A stretch of 64,000 bases of DNA, taken from NCBI GenBank assembly GCA_033807775.1, contig CM066318.1, forward strand, positions 83,083,379 to 83,147,378, written 5' to 3'. The DNA is from Saussurea involucrata. Lineage: Eukaryota; Streptophyta; Magnoliopsida; Asterales; Asteraceae. Both the position numbers and the translations under genes were made by a program. The notes beneath the pieces are model-generated. The model was not told where the DNA came from. It did no database searches and was given only the letters and a program-made list of their open reading frames with translations. Of this stretch, positions 22,294-33,878 are shown piece by piece. Numbering within the stretch: position 1 is the first letter of the stretch; every line of letters begins with the position of its first letter.

Positions 22294-23316
22294 ATGCGTT
22301 TCATTTGCAAACCAAACAATTTGTACAAACTTTGCAAACCACTATATTAGGAAACGACAAATATATTTATGGTAATTATTATGATTCATTAATAATGATT
22401 GTGATATATATGGAAGATGATAAAGTTTATTAATTATGATCATGACTTTAGATTAGTAAACATAATAAAATTAGATATTTATATTGTTCAACTTCGTCGA
22501 GAAGGCTTGCTAGGTCGCTTAAATTCGTACTAACAACATTTTGTAATGCGCTAAAACCCCCATTTTGTAGTGTTTTCGGAAATCTATATTGGTTTATACT
22601 ATTTTGTCATAGTCATGTTCATCTTTTTAGTATGATGACTATAACCTAATCCAGAAGCTTTTGGTGTAAATGTCATTTCGCAGCAACTTGTATTAGCAGG
22701 CTTGGATACAACATCCGTGACTTTGTCATGGGCTTTATCATTGTTGCTCAACAACCCGAAATCATTAAAAATCGTTCAAGATGAAATTGATGAGCATGTT
22801 GGAAAGGATAGACTGGTGTAGGAGTCTGACATGAAGAACTTAATTTACCTTGACGCGGTCATCAAAGAAACATTGCGTTTATACCCACCTGCACCTCTCT
22901 CGGTTCCCCATGAGTCCATGGAGGATTGCATTGTGGGTGGCTACAACATCCCAAAAGGCACTCGTGTGTTGGTAAATCTTTCGAAAATACAACGTGATCC
23001 AAACATCTGGTCAGATCCCTTAGAATTTCGACCAGAAAGATTCTTGACAAGTCACAAGGATATTGATGTGAAGGGAAAACATTTTGAATTGCTTCCATTC
23101 GGTAGTGGTAGAAGAATGTGTCCTGGCATTTTGTTTGCACAACAGTCTTTGGGTTTAACACTAGCTACTTTGATACAAGAGTTCGTGCTCCAAAAACCAT
23201 CAAACGAACCCATTGATATAAGTGAAAGCTCGGGATTGATTAACAAAAAAGCAACACCACTTGTGGTCCTTCTATCCCCTCGTTTATCCTCTAATATGTA
23301 TCATGTTGGTTCATAA

Positions 23317-23535
23317 TATACCAATTTCTAATCACCCAACACCACCCATCATTCCCCACAAGCCACTCAGCAAAGTGATCCAATTTGGACTGCAAAGGTG
23401 AAACAAGATTGATCTTCATTATAGTTTGAGAATTCAACAAGTAGTCCGGTTAATAAAAGTTTGTTTATTGTGTAAGAAAGTCATGTGTTGGAATTTGGTT
23501 TATGTTGTGTAAGAAAGTCATGTGTTGGAATTTGG
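23317..23535 (+). repeat. Duplicated 3' flank of the P450 gene (copy 2)
   Basis: Partner of 19731-19955. It also has a short internal duplication of GTAAGAAAGTCATGTGTTGGA (about 23475-23530). Confidence 0.7.
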
Positions 23536-23715
23536 TTTACGTCAGGAATAAATCGAATACTTGTGTTTATAAAACACTTTTTGAAATTATGTCGTATAAA
23601 ATAGCTAATATGCTACTTTAGTTAAAAACGTCCTAAAAAATTGTTAAAACTTCTAAAAGCTTCTTATAAACCTATAGTAACATTTTTAGATATATATGAC
23701 GCTATTTGGTCTAGT

Positions 23716-24140
23716 CACTACAACAAGATCGAATTTATAGAAGCCTAAAATATTTAAGTGCATATCCTAATAGATTGTCTTATATATAAGACTTAAATTT
23801 ATAGGACCAAAAAATAACGTGTCTATGAAAGTGCTACAATAAGTTTTTTTATGACGCTTTTGAGTGTTACTATACACTTTTTAGGACCTTCTTAAAATAA
23901 AATGTTATACTAACTATTTATAAGACATTTTTGAGAAGTGTTATATAAACCCATATTTTTATAGAACACTTGTGCTTAGAGGACACTTTTTCAAATAAGT
24001 CTTATAAAATAGCTAATATAACACTTTATTTTACAAAGGTCATAAAAACTTATCATGACGACCAAACTCGTCCTATAACACACTTTTAGATAGAATGTTT
24101 TATTTTTTCGTCTTATAAACTGAAGTCCTATTATATAGTG
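23716..24140. mobile_element. Possible CACTA-like non-autonomous remnant
   Basis: Begins CACTACAACAAGATCGAATT, like CACTA-superfamily ends, and may end TATATAGTG at 24140. The interior repeats TCTTATAAA and AATAGCTAATAT words. No matching 3-bp target duplication and no transposase were found, so this is tentative. Confidence 0.3.
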
Positions 24141-24420
24141 TATTAGGACACTTAACTAAAGAATTACAATTTTATGTTAACTCACATCACATATTTACAA
24201 TGTTTATCACTACCGAGTATCGCATAAAACCCACACTAGTAAATAATAATATGAACGAAACCCTTACAAGTGTTGTTCCCTGGTGGATACAACAAGATTG
24301 GTTTCAGAAGTACTTCTTTCAAAATAAAAATATCTACAAAACAGTAAAGAACTATTTATATCATTTACCACTCTACCTCTCTCACACATACAGTTGTTTT
24401 TTACTAAAGAAGTCATGGAG

Positions 24421-24852
24421 TGTTGGAAATCAGTCCCTTCCCCACCCCCCTGAACTCACACCCCCAACACCAATCAAAACAGCAATATGGGGTTTTCACT
24501 GTGTGTTTGTATATTAAACTGGAGAACTGAAAAACAAATACACTTTACAAAGAAACCTATACTAATCTATTTATAGACTAAAGCAGTAAACAAATAAAAT
24601 AAACATAACTTGCTGGAGCATAAACGTGCTAAACACTATGCATGCTAGCTTGGCCCATGATGTCCTTTATTGTCTCAGATAACCGGAAGCCAAAGTCCAC
24701 TACCTCCTATTTTACTTCCATGCAAATAGGTCGACCCATGACCAACGTTCACCTCCACTAAAACTCGGTCAATCACCCAAATACGTGACCCGCAACTGAT
24801 CCGTGACCCGCTGATCCACTCCATGGACTTAACCCATCAAGATTACCCAACA
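24421..24852. mobile_element. Solo LTR (432 bp), target duplication TGGAG
   Basis: Begins TGTTGGAAATCAG and ends TTACCCAACA, flanked on both sides by TGGAG (24416-24420 and 24853-24857). The duplicated bases are the start of the P450 reading frame, so the insertion point is exactly after the second codon. With no internal sequence or second LTR, it is the product of LTR-LTR recombination. Strand and family are not assigned. Confidence 0.85.
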
Positions 24853-24864
24853 TGGAGTTCCATG

Positions 24865-25841
24865 CAGGTTCGTTTCTGACATTTTTTAGATCATGGACAA
24901 GATGTAAAAATGAGTTCTCGATAACTATAATATTTGTCATTATATTGTTGATATCATAAAAAATAACATGAATTTAAGAAATACCAATCTATATAAAACT
25001 GTTTTTCCTTGTATTTCTAGCAATAATTATTTCTAAACTAATATTATCTACCATATAGTTTTTACATAACATCGTCAATCCGTTCCACCATCAAATGCGT
25101 CTTATGATATGCTTTTATACATGGATTGGAATCATTTGAGGTCACTATGTTGACCATTCGTAGTAACACTTTAAGTAAATCAACATAAAGCAGTTGAGTT
25201 TCTACATGTTACCTAGTGTTAATGGTTTTAGAGGTGAAACAAACTTTTTTAGAACTATCAATCTGAGAATCAAAAGTCCATGTTGGTGTTATAGTTTGAG
25301 AATCTATTCTCGTTTTAAAGATATAAACGCGTACTTAAGATTCATGCACTCAATAAAGTATGAAAAAAGATAGTTTGAAATTCTGGATATAAATATAAGT
25401 TTGTAATTGTTTTCAATAGATAGAAGTTTCTTAGTTAATAACAAGAAATCTACTATATTGTAAAACAATAATAAAATTTATACGGATAGAATAATCAAAA
25501 TAGTATGTGCAAGATGAGTAATGGAGTATATATCAAGGTTTCTAGGAAAAAATAGTTTTTAGATATTAGTATTATATTAAAAAAAATTAGAGAGATAAGA
25601 GCAAATGAAAGACCAATTAACTTTTTATAAAATTTATTGTCTAATGTATTAATTAATACATGTTTAGGCCTTAACAGAATGCAACATTCTCTGTGGGTCC
25701 TATTATATGCTAATTTTTTTGTATTTTTTGTTTATAAATTTTTTAATTACTACTATATAGTACATACTTCAAAATTTGAGGCCCCTATTTTCTTTGGGTC
25801 CAGGACGTACGTTCGGCCCGCCCTCCCCGGGGACGGCCCTG
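24865..25841. mobile_element. Non-autonomous hAT-like element (977 bp)
   Basis: Left end CAGGTTCGTTTC; right end GGGGACGGCCCTG, whose complement CAGGGCCGTCCCC matches the left end imperfectly. Eight-base flanks GTTCCATG (24857-24864) and GTTCCATC (25842-25849) differ by one base and fit an 8-bp hAT duplication within the P450 codons. The interior is AT-rich with no transposase frame. Confidence 0.7.
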
Positions 25842-26703
25842 GTTCCATCCCTGGTTCACAACAACTATCGCAACCACATTTTATGTTATTATAGTAGCTT
25901 TCCTAATCCATGTCGTCAAAGAAAAGTGGGCAAAGAAAGGGAAGAAAAGAGGACCACCTCAAGCAAAGGGCGCATGGCCAATAATCGGAAACCTACATCT
26001 TCTTGGTGGATCTCACCTACCTCACATGGTTTTAGGTGATATGGCAGATAAATATGGCCCTATCTTTACCATCAAGCTTGGTATTCACCAAGCTTTGGTG
26101 GTGAGTAACTCGGAGATAGCCAAGGATTGTTTTACTACAAACGACAAGGTTTTCGCAAGCCGACCCAAATCAGAGGCGATAAAACTCATGGCCTACAACT
26201 ATGCCACCTTCGGTTTTGCGCTATATGGGGATTATTGGCGACAAGTGCGCAAGATAATCATGCTTGAGGCTCTTTCTCAACGACGAGTTGAGATGCTTGA
26301 ACGTATTCGAGTTTCAGAAGTTTGAGCATCCATGAAAAAGATATATGATGCTTGGGTGGAGAACAAAGAGAATGAAAATTTAAATGAGATAAAGGTGGAG
26401 ATGAACCAATGGTTTGGAAACTTAATGGTAAACATTATGGTTGGGATTATTTCGGGAAAAAGGTTTTTGTTAAATGGTGATGAAGGGGTTCGATTTCAGA
26501 TGGTGGTAAAGAAATTCTATGACTTAGTAGGGGCATTTGTGGTGTCTGATTTTATCCCGTATCTTAAGTTTTTGGATGTGGGTGGATACATCAAAGCTAT
26601 GAATAAAACGGCGAAAGATTTCTACAACATCTTTGATGGATGGTTAAAGGAGCACAAACTAGAAAGAGAGTGTGCACAGCAAGGTGAAGCCAGTCAAGTT
26701 TTC

Positions 26704-26968
26704 GGGGTTGTTTGGCAGTTGCTGAATGGTTTAGTGCAGAATGATTAAGAGGCTTTTATGATATAGTGCAAAATGAAATATAGTTGTTTGGTAATTGTTT
26801 AGAATGGAATCAGGGTGCTGAATGGTTAAGGGAGGCTCAGGATGCTAAATCATTCAGAGGGTTTTTGAACCATTAAGAGGCAGACATTTTTTGCCAAACA
26901 TGGTTTACCTCTTAGCGATTCAGAGGTTGCCTCTTAATGAAACGATTAAGAGGTAAACCAACAACCCC
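26704..26968. mobile_element. MITE-like insertion in P450 copy 2
   Basis: Ends GGGGTTGTTTGG and (T)AAACCAACAACCCC are imperfect inverted repeats. The interior repeats ATTAAGAGG and GAATGGTT words in both orientations. A target duplication could not be fixed, and about 75 bases of P450 exon are missing at the site, so deletion accompanied or followed the insertion. PIF/Harbinger or hAT type is possible. Confidence 0.55.
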
Positions 26969-27180
26969 TAAACCTCTCGAATTAAAGCCACATGTCAAGT
27001 AAGTTAAACTATGGTATCTCCTTTTATGGAGATTTTACATATCTTAGATAGAAGTTCCTATGAGCTCGGAACCAACTTAAAGCATCTCCAACAACTTTAT
27101 TAAAATAGAAAAAATTGAGTTTTTGTTCCCTATACCTCTCGAATAGCTTTGCTATCCTATTTATTTTTAATAGAGAACTT

Positions 27181-27446
27181 TGTGATCCCAGAACAAGTAA
27201 TCAATCCATATTTAGCATTAAGATGGCCACCAATATATATTCAATGAGGATAATCACACCAAGTACAAAGGGAATGTAGAGAGAATGACTAGGTGTGTAC
27301 TTGTGTGTGTGTGTATTGGATGACCTAATTAGGAAAGATAGGCAATACAAACATTATATACCTAGACAAGTTTGACACTATTACAAAATAGGTCCCTCTA
27401 CATGGTACAATCACAATATAGCACTAACAATCTCCCCCTTTGTACC
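27181..27446 (-). mobile_element. 3' LTR (249 bp) and polypurine tract of the host element
   Basis: On the minus strand, the purine tract GTACAAAGGGGGAGAT (27446-27431) is followed by an LTR starting TGTTAGTGC at 27429 and ending GGGATCACA at 27181. It shares start, end and several blocks with 18115-18357. Confidence 0.8.
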
Positions 27447-27464
27447 AATGTAGAGGCATAAAGT

Positions 27465-30400
27465 TTAAACGTCCACCGGAGTCACAATCTTCTTCCGAAT
27501 CCCAAATGTGAGTTCAAATCTCCTTAGCGCATCCCGGTACTCCCTCCTGTATATGATAGCATCCAAGGCTTGCTTGATCAGTTCTCTCTCCTTGTCTTTC
27601 AGCTTCACTTCCCCGTTTGCATCTAGACGCAATCTACTCTCCAGGTGGATCTGAAGCATCTTGAAGGTTCCGTCATTGAACTTGTTTGCTTCAATAATTC
27701 TCATGAATCTCTTCATTGAGTCTCTATCGAAGTAAACAACTCCAAGCTCTGGTTTGTTCAATACAGTGTAAGCAGGGAAATCTTGAATGTCTGGCAGGTT
27801 CTGGTTCGGTGGTCTGATGTTTAGCCGTTCTTGGCGTGCCTCCAAGCCCAATTGGAAATCCTTAAGATAAGAAAATTTCAGGATATTCTGCATGAACCTC
27901 TTTACACCTTGATATCCATCCGACCAATCCAATTTCTTTTTAGGAGCACGAGACAGGATTTCATACAGGTTGCATAAGTCTTCAAGCTTTAGACTCTTGA
28001 AGTCTGCTTCTGAAAAGTCGTGTACTGAGCCATCGGACCTCTGAACGGTAAACTGTGGAAACCATACTTTGGATAGCTTGCGGGATTCAATATTCAGCAC
28101 TTTCATGATAGGTTTATCTGATCTTACCACATTTATATTCAGGCATTCATTTCCCATGACATGTAGAAACTCGATTTTGCGCAGTGATGGCCAGTCCTCA
28201 ATCCCGTACACTTTCTCCCAGCTGATTCTCTGAACGTCTCTAACATATAAATCTCTCCTTATGTTCTCTTGATAAGGAGTCAGAATCCTAACTCGTTGCC
28301 CTGTAGCCACATACCTTGGCTCGGCATCAATTATCTCTTGAAAGTGTCTCAGTTCTGCTTCGAGTTTTGGATCCCTGATTTTGCCATCAGCTTGCAATCG
28401 AACAATCGGAGCAATTTTCTGTACCACTGGAGCCAAAGGAGCTGAAGTACTTGCATTCAGATCTGGAGATTCGTTATCGGAATCCGGAGCAGCTATAACA
28501 ACCCCGGTGGTGTCAAATACTTCATCTAATTCCTCTTTGATAAGAACAGATGTCTTCTCAGGTTCCTCATCCGAATCAATGTAGATATAGTCATTGACAA
28601 AATCATCCGCCATCCGTTCATCCTCCGTTCTATTGTCAACAACCGATGGCTTTTCAACCCCAGTTATGACATCAGCTAGAACATGTGTTTCCTCCACATC
28701 CTCCATAACCGTATCAGTTCCACCTGTCCCCGTTTCCTGTTCACCTGCTGGCTGATCTGAGCCCCCAATATTTCCAGTAGCTGTCCCACTAGATTCACCA
28801 ACCCCTTCTCTCTTCTCCCCCTCATGTTGATTAGGTGGATCCTGATCATCATGTCTTCTCTTTTGTGAGGCTTCAGCTTGGATCCCACACTTCTCTTCTA
28901 CAACTTTAAGTCTGTTACTGATGGAGGTGAATCCATTCATCATAGCATCCGTCATATCTCTCATAGAGTTGGTAAGACGCTCGAAGTAGTTGCTCGAAGG
29001 TGGTGTGTTTGAGGTTTGGGCTTGAGGTTGGGTATGTTGACGGAGTAAACTGATTAGGTCAACTTCTTCAGCTGTGCTAGTATTGCTTTTGGCTAGAAGG
29101 CGGGCTAACAGCTCTGATTTGAGCCGGTCTTCAGGTATAAGATGTAATGGTACAGATGGTCGTATATGTGGATCGGATTCATCGTGAAATGGTTGATTCA
29201 GAGGAGCTGACGATGATTCAGCAATGCCTTTTTCCTTTGATAGCTCTGCTCACTTCTTGTGTAATTGTGCGTTGCAAAGCATTTTTGTGTTGATTTAGGG
29301 CAGTGTTGATTGAACCTAAGGCGGACGCAAGCACGGTAAAAGTGATATAATGTGGAGGCGGTCCAAGCATGTGTACTATCTGATCCTGTGGAATAGTTGG
29401 GAACATGTGGGCAAGATCCGGACCACTTAGGTTACCGGTTATAGTAGCGGTTGTAGCAACCGTACTGCCTGTGTTCATAGCTGGCATAGTGTTGACTATG
29501 ATAGGACTTCCACCCAGTCCTCGTGAGGCACCAACGAATGGCGGCCTCACTCTGGGTGTTCCGGTTGGGGCACGAAAGCCTGCAACTTGTTGAGGTGCCA
29601 TCATTCGTGTCCTAGGAAAGGATGTTGTACCAAATGGTCCTAGACTCAATGTGCTTTGAATGAAAGGCGGTGGCCGGGGCAGGAGCCTACCTGATTCAAT
29701 ATCAGCAGACACCAAGTGTGTCGCCGATAGCAGTTGTGCTTTATCCCCTGTGGAAGATGAAACACCGGCCTGTTGAGAGACCGATGAGTGGATGAGTGGG
29801 GCTATGCTATGCATGGCTGGGCAGACCATGTCTGTTTCAATATGCAACGGCGACGTACGCTCGTTGGTAGAAGATGTGGCTACCCGGCTAGTATTAGTTT
29901 GGGGAGAGCCGGTAGTTATAACTTTTTCCGGCTCTTTCACAGCTTCACTCATTTCTTTTCTCCCTCCATCCTCACCACTAACTACCTTTTCTACTTCTAC
30001 TTCTACTTCTTTGTTCACATGTGAATGACCCACGACATCAGTAGCAGTGTCTAAGAGTTCCGTGTTCCGAGTGGAATCAGCATCAGAACTCACGACACGT
30101 GGTCTCTTTCCCATATGCCTTGGAATCAAATGGACCATAGGGTCGTGACCTGAGTCACCATCGTCATCATCGTTGTCAAAAGGAGGAAAGAAAGGTTCTG
30201 CCTCATCGTCTTGATCAACTGCATTATCATCAGAAGATGATGCAGCGGCATCGGCTTCGTCCCATGAGACATCATCGTCAAATATCTGGACTGGAGGTCG
30301 TCGAGGTGGTGGTTGAACTGGTCTGGAAGAGGATGCATGGCCAACAGTCCTTAATCTTCTCCCGACTCTCTTTCTTTTACATCTCCTCACCTCTCGTTGT

Positions 30401-31434
30401 TCAGGAACCCCGTGTTCCTGAACCCCCTCGACATTCTGACCCTCACCTCCTAATGGGTTTGCATCGTGGGGAGGTCCCTCCGGTGGTGGTTGGACCATCA
30501 ATGCATTTTCTAACATATACTGCTGAACTACCCAGGACTGTTGGTCAGCAAAAGTAAGTAAGTCTTCTCGGGTAACAGCGATGTGAGCAAAGTTTATATG
30601 CTTGGGCATCCGTAAGTAATTCATGTACTGGCTCGGTCCTCGTGTAGCATCAGCACGTCATGGAATTTGATCGTTGTCTACCATGGATTGATTAATCAAA
30701 ATCTGTAAGAACCTATGATAAGGTATAAAGTTGCGTTTCTTTTTCGGGCGAGACTGTTCTGCGACTAGCTCAATCAATTCATTCCAAAGTAGGACAACGT
30801 AGTCGATGTTTCGGTTAAATGTGAAGGCGTGAAACATCCGAAGAATAGGCAGATTCGTCTTATCAACGCCGGTGTGTTTAGAAGTCATACAACGATTAAA
30901 GATAGAGCATAGTGTGTACCATACTCTCGGAAGATAGTTGTGTCTGAACTGTGATGAACTGGTAAGAACATGGTTGTCTGGAGGTTGATATCCAAGACTT
31001 CGGATATCGGCAAATAGTTGTTCTTCAGGAACCGGATCCTCAAAGTTCTCGGAATAAGGAAGGTTTAGTGCACGTCTAATTCCTCGTAGGGTGATTCTGG
31101 CATCGAAGTGGTCAACTTTGGCCAAGAAATGTGGTGTACGAGTAGTTGGATGAAATTGAATTGTACCCCAAAATTGTTGAAGGTAGATGGCCGATACAAG
31201 TTCAACTCGTGTAAGTGCAGTTCGTAGAGGATGGCCGCGGATGATCTCTATGATAATCTGATAATCGAAGGGAACCACTAGGTCGAGATGATGGTTGTTA
31301 TCAAAGAAACTCAGAAAGTTTGCCCTCGGGAAAATCTCTTCATCCTGGTCACGAACATTTACGGACGGGTGGGATGAACGATGCGAGCGGATGAGGGTGT
31401 TGTCATCCGAAGCATTGCCATCTTGATCAGCCAC
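27465..31434 (-). pseudogene. Extra (post-pol) gene of the host element, broken
   Basis: A sister of 13997-18078 with the same order: QFW domain first (QFWGTIQFHP, CMTSKHTG, IPYHRFLQILI), acidic/low-complexity middle, coiled coil near 28960, and conserved C-terminal domain (KVYGIEDWPSLRKI; GIRKKIVTPVDV). Pieces: 31434-30658, 30624-29218 and 28964-27465. The first two are in one frame, separated by TGA at 30658-30660; a frameshift near 29225 joins the third, and the stretch 29217-28965 stays open in the new frame. The ATG of the plus-strand copy reads GTG here (31434-31432), so the start is also lost. Where both copies can be read, their damage differs, which allows the ancestral frame to be inferred with confidence. 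Confidence 0.75.
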
Positions 31435-32223
31435 CTGAACCACTTAACAGTTTAGTACAGTGCCAAAGTTGAGTTTGATTTGAAATTTTTTCCAAAAATC
31501 CCTAAGTCATGGGCTAATCGCAACCCACACAAAATGGATATCGCAAGCAATAGAGATATCGCAGTGAAGTATGTGACAAGAAGTTGTCGCAACACAAGGT
31601 TGCGATAAGCTCTTGTCGCAACTCAAGGTTGCGATATTGAAGAACATAGACCATTGCGAAAGTTATGAGTTTATGAGTGCATGTTGGTTGCGATGTAGAT
31701 GAACACGAATAAAACCCTAAGTGTTCAGGCCCATATTATCTAATTTTCGCATAAAGCATGTTAAAATCAGTATCACTAGACTCACAATCATATCGTGAGT
31801 AAACCCTATGCACCTAAACATCCTAATAAACACAAACACAGAGATTTAAGCGGACTTTATAAAAGTCGAACCCTAAAACCCTAAATCAGACTCTTGTCGC
31901 AACTCAAGGTTGCGATATTGAAGAACATAGACCATTGTGATAGTTATGAGTTTATGAGTGCATGTTGGTTGCGATGTAGATGAACACGAATAAAACCCTA
32001 AGTGTTCAGGCCCAGATTATCTAATTTTCGTATAAAGCATGTTAAAATCAGTATCACTAGACTCGCAATCATATCGTGAGTAAACCCTATGCACCTAAAC
32101 ATCCTAACAAACACAAACACACAGATTTACGCAGATTTTATAAAAGTCGAACCCTAAAACCCTAAATCAGACTGTAGCATGCGATTTTGCGGATAAAGAC
32201 AAATGAGATTTGGAGGAGTTTAC
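31435..32223 (-). other. Predicted 5'-UTR intron of the extra gene (host element)
   Basis: On the minus strand, donor CATCGAG/GTAAAC (intron starts at 32223) and acceptor GTGGTTCAG (ends at 31435), directly before the extra gene. It contains a 281-bp tandem duplication and many TCGCAAC words. The position matches the intron 13476-13996 of the plus-strand copy. Confidence 0.6.
31611..32172. repeat. 281-bp tandem duplication inside the intron
   Basis: TCTTGTCGCAACTCAAGG starts copies at 31611 and 31892. Both run through TTGCGATATTGAAGAACATAG to CCCTAAATCAGACT. They differ at a handful of bases. The plus-strand element has only one such block. Confidence 0.8.
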
Positions 32224-32339
32224 CTCGATGATGATCTGAAACAAATGCTCGGAATAGAAATCACGAAAAACGTCTCGAAGATCGAAGTCACAGTAGCAGA
32301 TATAGAGAGAGTTCGAGGTTTTTGAGTTGAGATAAGTGT

Positions 32340-32442
32340 GAAAAACCCTAAACCCTAAACCCTAAACCCTATTTAAACGATTTTGAAATCAGGGACACGT
32401 GGCACAACACGATTGGTCCAAGGTTTGACCTGCCACGTGTCA
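32340..32442 (-). promoter_or_regulatory. Internal promoter of the extra gene with telomere-type repeats
   Basis: On the minus strand: ACACGTGGC (about 32440), GGACCAATCG, GCCACGTGTCCC (about 32404-32393), TATA-like TTTAAATAGGG (about 32377-32367), then GGGTTTAGGGTTTAGGG-type repeats to 32340. The double G-box/CCAAT block is nearly identical to that of the plus-strand array. Confidence 0.65.
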
Positions 32443-32926
32443 TCATATCGCAAAGAACAAGTTGCGACAGACGTGCAATCGTATCTTAACAGAAGGTTGT
32501 GACACGATACTGTTCACAAGCCCATATCGCAATGCACGGTTGCGGTTAGGAATCCACTTTGGTTCATCGCAACTGAAGGTTGCGAAATGATACTGTTCAT
32601 TGAGATATCGCAAGAGAAGGTTGCGATATCACATTGTTCACTGTGAACCTTGGACATTTTTCACATTAAAAAAAATTGAAAGATTTTTTCACATTGGAAG
32701 ATGTCCAACTTCCAATTGATTCAACACTCAAGGTTTTGAAGATACAGTTTTCACTCCCCCTTAAATGATGCATAGATTTGAAAAATTGTTTTCATCATTT
32801 AAGAGTAAGTGTTTGAAAACAAATCAGAATACTTACCTTGACTTCTCTGAAGCAACAGTCACAATGGAACTACACTTACATGATCTAGCAGTTATGCACA
32901 CTCCCCCTAAATTTGTGCATATGATC
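32443..32926. repeat. TCGCAAC words and pol 3' region, host element
   Basis: At 32443-32650 alternating TCGCAA/TTGCGA words lie between short ACTGTTCA spacers, the same design as the plus-strand minisatellite but with different spacers. The rest (to the gypsy insertion) is the pol 3' region with CTCCCCC tracts at about 32754 and 32902. No gene. Confidence 0.65.
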
Positions 32927-33878
32927 TGCTAATGCCAAAAATCGCACCAAAGGAACAACTTAAGGTCGATGTGGACTTAATCAACTAAAGAAAGGATCTT
33001 TCGACGAGACGTGCAACGGGGGAAAAAATAAACGAGACAAGGGATTTGATGACGCAAGAAAAACCTCAAACGAGGAAAAAACCTGCGGACGACAGTGGGT
33101 GTCGTCGTTGCACTATGGTCGCCAATCAGGGGCGATGTCCTTGGTACTGGCGTCGGTCGTACGATGATTACAATACAAATGAAGGAAATACTTCGAAATG
33201 TAAAGTACAAGTGTTTAAATGTGAAAACAGGTGTTTGTCGTGTGTGAATACAAAGTGTGAACTTCTGGTCGAGGGCTGTTGTCGTGCGTCGAGAGCGATA
33301 CTTGAGCTTTCCTTCGAGTGTTCTTGAGTTCGCTGTAAGTTTCTGGCTTTCAGTACTTAATCTCCAGAGTTTGAATGTTCTTTACTATGAGTTTAGATGA
33401 TTTTCTCTGCTGTGTGGCGATGTTCGCTGGAGTGTATTGGATGTTAACCGATGTCCCTTAAAATGAAGCTTTAGCTTGTCTTTTATAGCCTTCGCGTCAT
33501 TAATTAACTCCATTAATGATTCGATCAACGGCTACAACGGCTGGAAACGGTCGCCGGAGTGATTATCCATAATGATCTTCGTCCGTTACGGTCGCTTGCT
33601 GTTAATGGCTTTGACCCCTGCATTAAATACTTATCAAATGTAACAGTCAAGGTTAACGTTAGCTTTGGTCGAAGGTACAATGATCTTACGCGATGGTCGT
33701 ACGGGACGGGCGATACTATGGTCGAGCGTCATGGGGGACGTACGACTTACCTTTTACGGGCGACGATGGATGTTTTATGGGTTCTCGTCGAGACCTTATC
33801 TTAATACAAGATTTGGATTTTGACGTGCGTCTTATCTGTCCCAGTCGTGGTCGTACGACGTGATTTTTTGCCCAAACA
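32927..33878 (-). mobile_element. Left (3') LTR of the gypsy-type element
   Basis: TG(C)TAATGCC at 32927 to GCCCAAACA at 33878. It is dense in TCGTACGA/GTCG words, for example GGTCGTACGACGTGA. It differs from the right LTR at roughly one or two percent of positions by eye. Confidence 0.85.

Larger units (their letters stand above)
20353..23316 (+). pseudogene. CYP82-type cytochrome P450, two exons, one nonsense codon
   Basis: A microsomal monooxygenase of the CYP82 family by overall pattern. Exon 1 is 20353-21318, exon 2 is 22684-23316, and a phase-0 intron (GT at 21319, TTTCGCAG ending 22683) separates them. Seen: an N-terminal membrane anchor (~residues 8-29), a basic/proline hinge (PPQANGAWPIIGHL), the I-helix oxygen motif AGLDTT at the start of exon 2, the K-helix ETLR, PERF, and the heme-binding FGSGRRMCPG. 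Length (~530 codons) is normal. TAG at 22819-22821 lies in exon 2, between the I-helix and the K-helix, where relatives have a coding residue before ESDMKNL. It would remove the K-helix and heme site. All else is intact, so the lesion may be young or allelic. The substrate cannot be told; CYP82 members act in terpenoid, alkaloid, flavone and coumarin metabolism. Confidence 0.85.
24415..26999 (+). pseudogene. Second CYP82-type P450, exon 1 only, multiply disrupted
   Basis: A sister of the gene at 20353 (for example WPIIGNLHLLGGS, DKYGPIFTIKLGIHQALVVS). ATG is at 24415. The coding region is split at codon 3 by a solo LTR (24421-24852) and 12 bases later by a hAT-like element (24865-25841); it resumes at about 25842. 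TGA at 26323-26325 replaces an Arg codon (AGA in the sister gene), followed by an open stretch to about 26700. There a MITE-like sequence stands in place of the segment before the intron; the exon end KATCQ and donor GTAAGT reappear at about 26985-27004. Exon 2 is absent: intron sequence runs only to 27180, where the minus-strand copia LTR begins. Exon 2 may lie beyond that element, outside the window. Confidence 0.8.

Noticed and set aside
24200..24517. Plus-strand 105-codon frame
   Set aside because: It crosses the P450 upstream region and the solo-LTR junction at 24421, so it cannot be an old gene.
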